Assembly (NCBI RefSeq): GCF_000429485.1
Contig: NZ_AUBY01000022.1
Location: 18,386-82,385, forward strand
DNA length: 64,000 nt
Direction: 5' to 3'
From: Aliagarivorans marinus DSM 23064
GTDB taxonomy: Bacteria > Pseudomonadota > Gammaproteobacteria > Enterobacterales > Celerinatantimonadaceae
Part shown: positions 60,813-64,000 of the stretch, piece by piece
Position numbering within the stretch: the first letter of the stretch is position 1
Layout of the letters: every line of letters begins with the position of its first letter
Notes under the pieces: generated by a model
The model's input: the letters and a program-made list of their open reading frames with translations, nothing else
What the model was told of the DNA's origin: nothing
Databases searched by the model: none
Program-made: the position numbers and the translations under genes

Positions 60813-61274
60813 ATGAGTCAAACAGCGGGAATTCTTGAGCAAGCGGAGCAGCACTGTCGCGAACGCGGCTCGCGGATGACAGAAAAGCGCAAGCGGGTAC
60901 TGTCCGGACTGGTTGACTCTGATAAGGCACTATCGGCCTACGAGCTAATCGATTACTGCAAAGAGCAATTTGGCGAAAACATCCCGGCAATGTCCATCTA
61001 TCGTATCTTGGCCTTTCTCGAAGAAGAGGGATTGGTGCACAAGCTCAACCTCGCCAATAAATATGTCGCTTGCGCCCATATTTGCTGCGATCACTCCCAT
61101 GGTGTGCCGCAGTTTCTGATCTGTGGCGGCTGCAGTAAAGTCAAAGAGATTACCGTCAATCCAGCGATGATTAGCGAGCTGAAAAAGAGCGCTGAGCAAG
61201 CCGGATTTACCATGATGAGCCAGCAGTTAGAGATGGACTGCCTGTGTGATGAATGCATGGGTAGCGCCGCCTAG
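60813..61274 (+). CDS. zur: Zinc uptake regulator Zur (Fur family)
   Basis: Regulator of 153 residues. N-terminal winged helix (MTEKRKRVLSGLVDSDKALS, then MSIYRILAFLEEEGLVHKL) and C-terminal metal domain. Structural zinc cysteines in LICGGCSKV and LCDEC; regulatory site residues in CAHICCDHSHG. The QFLICGGC segment fits Zur rather than Fur. It represses zinc uptake genes when zinc is bound. No znuABC in the window; the gene is preceded by a Zur-type box. Confidence 0.9.
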   Translation: MSQTAGILEQAEQHCRERGSRMTEKRKRVLSGLVDSDKALSAYELIDYCKEQFGENIPAMSIYRILAFLEEEGLVHKLNLANKYVACAHICCDHSHGVPQFLICGGCSKVKEITVNPAMISELKKSAEQAGFTMMSQQLEMDCLCDECMGSAA

Positions 61275-61300
61275 GCTCAGCCTTCAGGTAAGCAGTCTTA

Positions 61301-61771
61301 CTATTTTTTCAACGTGTCGACATCGGCGATGTCGACCAAGTCCCAGCCTTGTCCGTGGTTACGATAAAGCCGTTTGTTTAGCTTGGGGTAATCCGCTACA
61401 TCGTGCGCCAAGCGCTCGCCTACCACGATACACTTCAGTGTTTCTGTACCCGTGTTCGTCATGGTATGGGCCAAGCCTCCGGCTTTATAGCCGATAAAAT
61501 CGCCCTGTGAAACCGTCACGATGTCCTCGCCGATCTCAACCTCCGCCTCGCCTTGCAGAATGTAAACGCACTCATCTTCAAACTGGTGAACATGGTATTC
61601 GGTGGACGCTTTGCCCGGCGCAATTTCAATGATGTGAAAACCAAAGCCGCGGATGCCGCAGAGATCGCCTAAGGATTTATTTATACGTACCGCATTGGGA
61701 TTAAGAAAATGAGTCTTTTGCTCACCGTCCATCCCCGCTATCTCATCGCGTCGAATAATGTACTTGTCCAT
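61301..61771 (-). CDS. Cupin-domain protein
   Basis: Protein of 156 residues from ATG 61771 (AAGGAAG upstream). One cupin domain: motif 1 YHVHQFEDECVYILQGEAEV (His-x-His...Glu) and motif 2 GDFIGYKAGGLAHTMTNTG with a late His. The N-terminal HFLNPNAVRINKSLGDLCG is conserved in a group of small cupins that may bind sugars or metals. Function unknown. Confidence 0.8.
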   Translation of the reverse strand: MDKYIIRRDEIAGMDGEQKTHFLNPNAVRINKSLGDLCGIRGFGFHIIEIAPGKASTEYHVHQFEDECVYILQGEAEVEIGEDIVTVSQGDFIGYKAGGLAHTMTNTGTETLKCIVVGERLAHDVADYPKLNKRLYRNHGQGWDLVDIADVDTLKK

Positions 61772-61919
61772 AGTCTTCCTTGGTGTGTGAAACCGCGAGT
61801 GTCTGGCACTGCTTTCTCTGTGCATTGCTATATTCAAGTTAGCGTCTTTATTGGCGTTTTTCCCAAGAATGGATTGATAAGCCCCCTGTGTGGGCTACGT
61901 AATTGTTAAGGAAGACAGA

Positions 61920-63617
61920 ATGTTACGACGGTTGTTGATGCTGCGCACGGTGTTGTTTGTATTGCTGATGGGGTATTTCGCAAGCCCAGTACTCGCCAGT
62001 CAAGAAGGCTCTGCGCCAAGCAATGCAGGCTCGGCGGAGTCAGCGGCGGGTCAAGGGATTGAACGTATCAGCGTTGAGATGACTGAGCTTATCCAAAGCG
62101 CCCAGCAAGCTTCCGGTGATGAACGCGAAGCGCTGCAGCTACGTTTGTTCCAGAAAAACCTTGAGCTCCGTGAGCAGCTAGCCCGCGCCATCGAGCAGCG
62201 CTCGGTGGCAGCAGCGCGACTGATTGAGCTGCTGAACGAGCAGGTAAGTTATGCCAAAGGCTCAATCAGCTATCTCGATGAGAAGATCAAGGCGGTCAAT
62301 AGCGACATCAACCAAGCCAAGGATGAAGATAAGCTGGCGCTGGTTAATAACCTCCGAGAGCTTCAGCAGTATCTGTACAGCGCCTACCAATGGAGCTGGC
62401 AGAACCTGGAATGGAGTAAACAGCTCGGTGTGCCCGATGAAGCTCGAGAACAAGCGTTTCGCGAGAGTGTCGAGCAGCGCATGAGTCTACTGTCGGCCTC
62501 CATCGAGTACCTCAACCAGCAAAGTAACATTATCGGCTCGCAGGTCTCCTCCAGCCCCGAGTCTGAGAAAGCCGCGTTGCAGCTCAGTCAGCTGATCCTT
62601 AAACAGCGGCTGACCATCGCCACCGACCGCTTGCGAACATTGGTGGCGCTGGCCGATAAGGTGGGGCTTGAGACCTCCGAGTACAAGCGGCAGATCTTCG
62701 AAGTCACTGGCAGCATCACCTATGACTTGCTCAACAGTAAAGTAGCCTTTGCCATTATCAGCAACTGGTCGTCCTCGGTGCTAGATTGGCTTGCTGAGAA
62801 CGCGCCGCAACATATCTTCCAGCTATTGGTGTTTGTCTTAATCCTGTTTGTTGCCAGGGCCTTTGCCAAGCTGACGCGTAAGATGGTGGGTAAAGCCGTC
62901 TCCTCGAAAAACCTCAAGCTCTCCCAGTTGATGCAGGACTTCTTTATCTCGATGTCCGGCAAGGCAGTGTGGGTGATTGGGATTATGGTGGGGCTGTCGC
63001 AAATTGGCTTGAATCTTACCCCGATTCTGACCGGCTTTGGTATCGCCGGGGTCATCATCGGTTTCGCGCTGCAGGACACCCTCTCCAACTTTGCTGCAGG
63101 GATGATGCTGCTGATCTATCGGCCCTTCGATGTAGGAGACTTCGTCTATGCCGGAGGTGTCGATGGCAAGGTAAGCCATATGAGCCTGGTGAACACCACT
63201 ATTCGTACCTTCGACAACCAGATCATCATCGTGCCCAATAGCAAGATTTGGGGGGATGTAATTAAGAACGTGACCCATGAGCGCATCCGCCGGGTGGATA
63301 TGGTGTTTGGTATCGGCTATGGCGATGACTTGCTTAAAGCTGAAGCGGTGCTCAACGAGATTGTGGATGCCCATAAGTTGGTGCTGGCAACCCCCGAACC
63401 GAATATTAAAGTACATACCCTAAACACCTCGTCGGTGGACTTTATCGTGCGGCCGTGGGTAAAAACCGATGACTATTGGGATGTGTATTGGGATATCACT
63501 AAGGAAGTGAAGCTACGTTTTGACCGCGAAGGGATCTCGATTCCATTTCCCCAACAAGATGTGCACTTGCATATGGCTGAGGGGCAATTTGCACAGGCTA
63601 ACAAGCCGCAAGACTAA
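61920..63617 (+). CDS. Large MscS-family mechanosensitive channel
   Basis: Envelope channel of 565 residues from ATG 61920 (AAGGAAG 8 bases upstream). Signal-like N-terminus, a periplasmic helical extension (about 45-290) rich in Gln and Glu coiled coil, then helices near 310 and 360, the pore helix GFGIAGVIIGFALQDTLSNF (about 390-410), beta domain TFDNQIIIVPNSKIWGDVIK and C-terminal SVDFIVRPWVKTDD and ISIPFPQQDVHL. Differs from the short MscS at 36015 by its long sensor region. Confidence 0.9.
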   Translation: MLRRLLMLRTVLFVLLMGYFASPVLASQEGSAPSNAGSAESAAGQGIERISVEMTELIQSAQQASGDEREALQLRLFQKNLELREQLARAIEQRSVAAARLIELLNEQVSYAKGSISYLDEKIKAVNSDINQAKDEDKLALVNNLRELQQYLYSAYQWSWQNLEWSKQLGVPDEAREQAFRESVEQRMSLLSASIEYLNQQSNIIGSQVSSSPESEKAALQLSQLILKQRLTIATDRLRTLVALADKVGLETSEYKRQIFEVTGSITYDLLNSKVAFAIISNWSSSVLDWLAENAPQHIFQLLVFVLILFVARAFAKLTRKMVGKAVSSKNLKLSQLMQDFFISMSGKAVWVIGIMVGLSQIGLNLTPILTGFGIAGVIIGFALQDTLSNFAAGMMLLIYRPFDVGDFVYAGGVDGKVSHMSLVNTTIRTFDNQIIIVPNSKIWGDVIKNVTHERIRRVDMVFGIGYGDDLLKAEAVLNEIVDAHKLVLATPEPNIKVHTLNTSSVDFIVRPWVKTDDYWDVYWDITKEVKLRFDREGISIPFPQQDVHLHMAEGQFAQANKPQD

Positions 63618-63635
63618 GCGCGTCGATTGGGTACA

Positions 63636-63663
63636 AAAACGCCACCTCATTGGGTGGCGTTTT
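63636..63663 (+). terminator. Intrinsic terminator of the large MscS gene
   Basis: AAAACGCCACC and GGTGGCGTTTT make an 11-bp stem with a 6-base loop, followed by more T (TTTGTTTTT region). Confidence 0.9.
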
Positions 63664-63670
63664 GTTTTTC

Positions 63671-64000
63671 GGCCCTAAACCACCTACTTCAGTAGGTGGT
63701 TATCATCCGGTGAGGCTTTGCCTGAAGACCCGCTCATGCTAAATGCGCCTTTGATTTTTAGCGAAGTCAAAAGGACAAATAACATGAGCAGATACAAGCA
63801 AGCATCACACGTATTTTGGCGGTGTCAATATCACATAGTTTGGACGCCCAAGTACCGATTTAGGATATTGAGAAATAATGTAGGGAAAGAAGTCTATCGG
63901 TGTATTCAAGTTTACTGTGCTCAGTTGGGATGTGAGGTCGTCGAGCTCAGCGTCCAAAGTGACCACGTACACTTGATTGTAAAGGTTCCGCCAAAGCTGA
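63671..64000 (+). mobile_element. IS200/IS605-type insertion sequence (left part)
   Basis: The left end carries AACCACCTACT-TC-AGTAGGTGGTT (63678-63701), an imperfect-free palindromic hairpin of the kind recognised by HUH transposases, then the transposase gene at 63784. It begins directly after the terminator of the upstream gene. The right end lies outside the window; whether a tnpB or IscB gene is present cannot be seen. Confidence 0.8.
63784..64000 (+). CDS. tnpA: IS200/IS605 transposase TnpA (partial)
   Basis: First 72 codons of a Y1 HUH transposase. Visible: WRCQYHIVWTPKYRFRIL typical of the family N-terminus, and the HUH pair H61-V-H63 in DHVHLIVKV. The catalytic Tyr near the C-terminus is beyond the edge. 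AAGGA lies 8 bases before the ATG. It cuts and joins single-stranded ends carrying hairpins. Confidence 0.88.
   Translation, partial: MSRYKQASHVFWRCQYHIVWTPKYRFRILRNNVGKEVYRCIQVYCAQLGCEVVELSVQSDHVHLIVKVPPKL

Noticed and set aside
60813..61274. Assignment of this gene as Fur rather than Zur
   Set aside because: The ICGGC/CDEC cysteine pairs, the QFLIC segment and the upstream Zur-type palindrome favour Zur.
1..64000. CRISPR array, restriction-modification, toxin-antitoxin or prophage module
   Set aside because: No regularly spaced repeats, cas, restriction, integrase or phage structural genes were seen in the window.

Overview
The window looks like chromosomal DNA from a marine gammaproteobacterium, probably of the Alteromonadales (Shewanella, Ferrimonas and Agarivorans-type relatives). 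The evidence is a set of gammaproteobacterial core genes (RlmI, SdaA, MepM-type peptidase, malate synthase G, Zur, tRNA-Phe), a TPP-riboswitch thiamine salvage operon, an SgrR regulator, and a secreted GH16 agarase-like enzyme with a ricin-type lectin domain, which suggests seaweed polysaccharide use. The genus cannot be fixed from sequence alone.

Layout. 1-4360: a minus-strand sugar or glycerol-3-phosphate type ABC import operon read regulator-ATPase-binding protein-permease-permease, cut by the left edge. 4597-10346: small membrane and periplasmic genes, including two paralogous periplasmic binding proteins flanking an alpha/beta hydrolase. 10356-14335: two LysR regulators divergent from an MDR oxidoreductase and an SDR oxidoreductase. 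14342-16660: an SgrR-type regulator divergent from a small gene whose product resembles SgrT, followed by a MITE-like repeat. 16658-24135: chemoreceptor, nucleotidyltransferase, LpxR-type deacylase, agarase-like GH16 and two esterases. 24325-28441: a likely operon of an alkyl-sulfatase-like protein lacking its zinc ligands and two poorly known genes, with a LysR regulator. 28708-32978: three overlapping genes for a periplasmic type I copper protein, a membrane GGDEF/EAL protein and an outer-membrane barrel. 33354-36842: DUF3179 protein, LysR regulator and MscS channel in sequence that reads as more AT-rich. 36975-42730: seven-gene thiamine salvage and uptake operon under a TPP riboswitch. 42986-50267: GNAT and lipoprotein pair, RlmI, GST, an orphan PEP-CTERM protein, M23 peptidase and SdaA. 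50561-58499: tRNA-Phe, LysE-type exporter, a 42-residue membrane protein, a second MITE-like element, a two-subunit bacterioferritin, an Fe-S uracil-DNA glycosylase homologue, pterin dehydratase, BASS transporter and malate synthase G. 58506-61274: heme ABC transporter genes without their binding protein, a candidate small RNA with an orphan terminator, and Zur behind its own probable operator. 61301-64000: cupin, a large MscS channel and the start of an IS200/IS605 element cut by the right edge.

Most noteworthy are the SgrR/SgrT-like pair, the copper protein/GGDEF-EAL/barrel unit with a tandem repeat coding in two frames, the division of heme and ferroxidase sites between adjacent bacterioferritin subunits, the metal-ligand-deficient alkyl-sulfatase relative, and the orphan terminator marking a probable iron- or heme-linked small RNA. 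All assignments rest on reading the sequence and on remembered family features; no database search was run.
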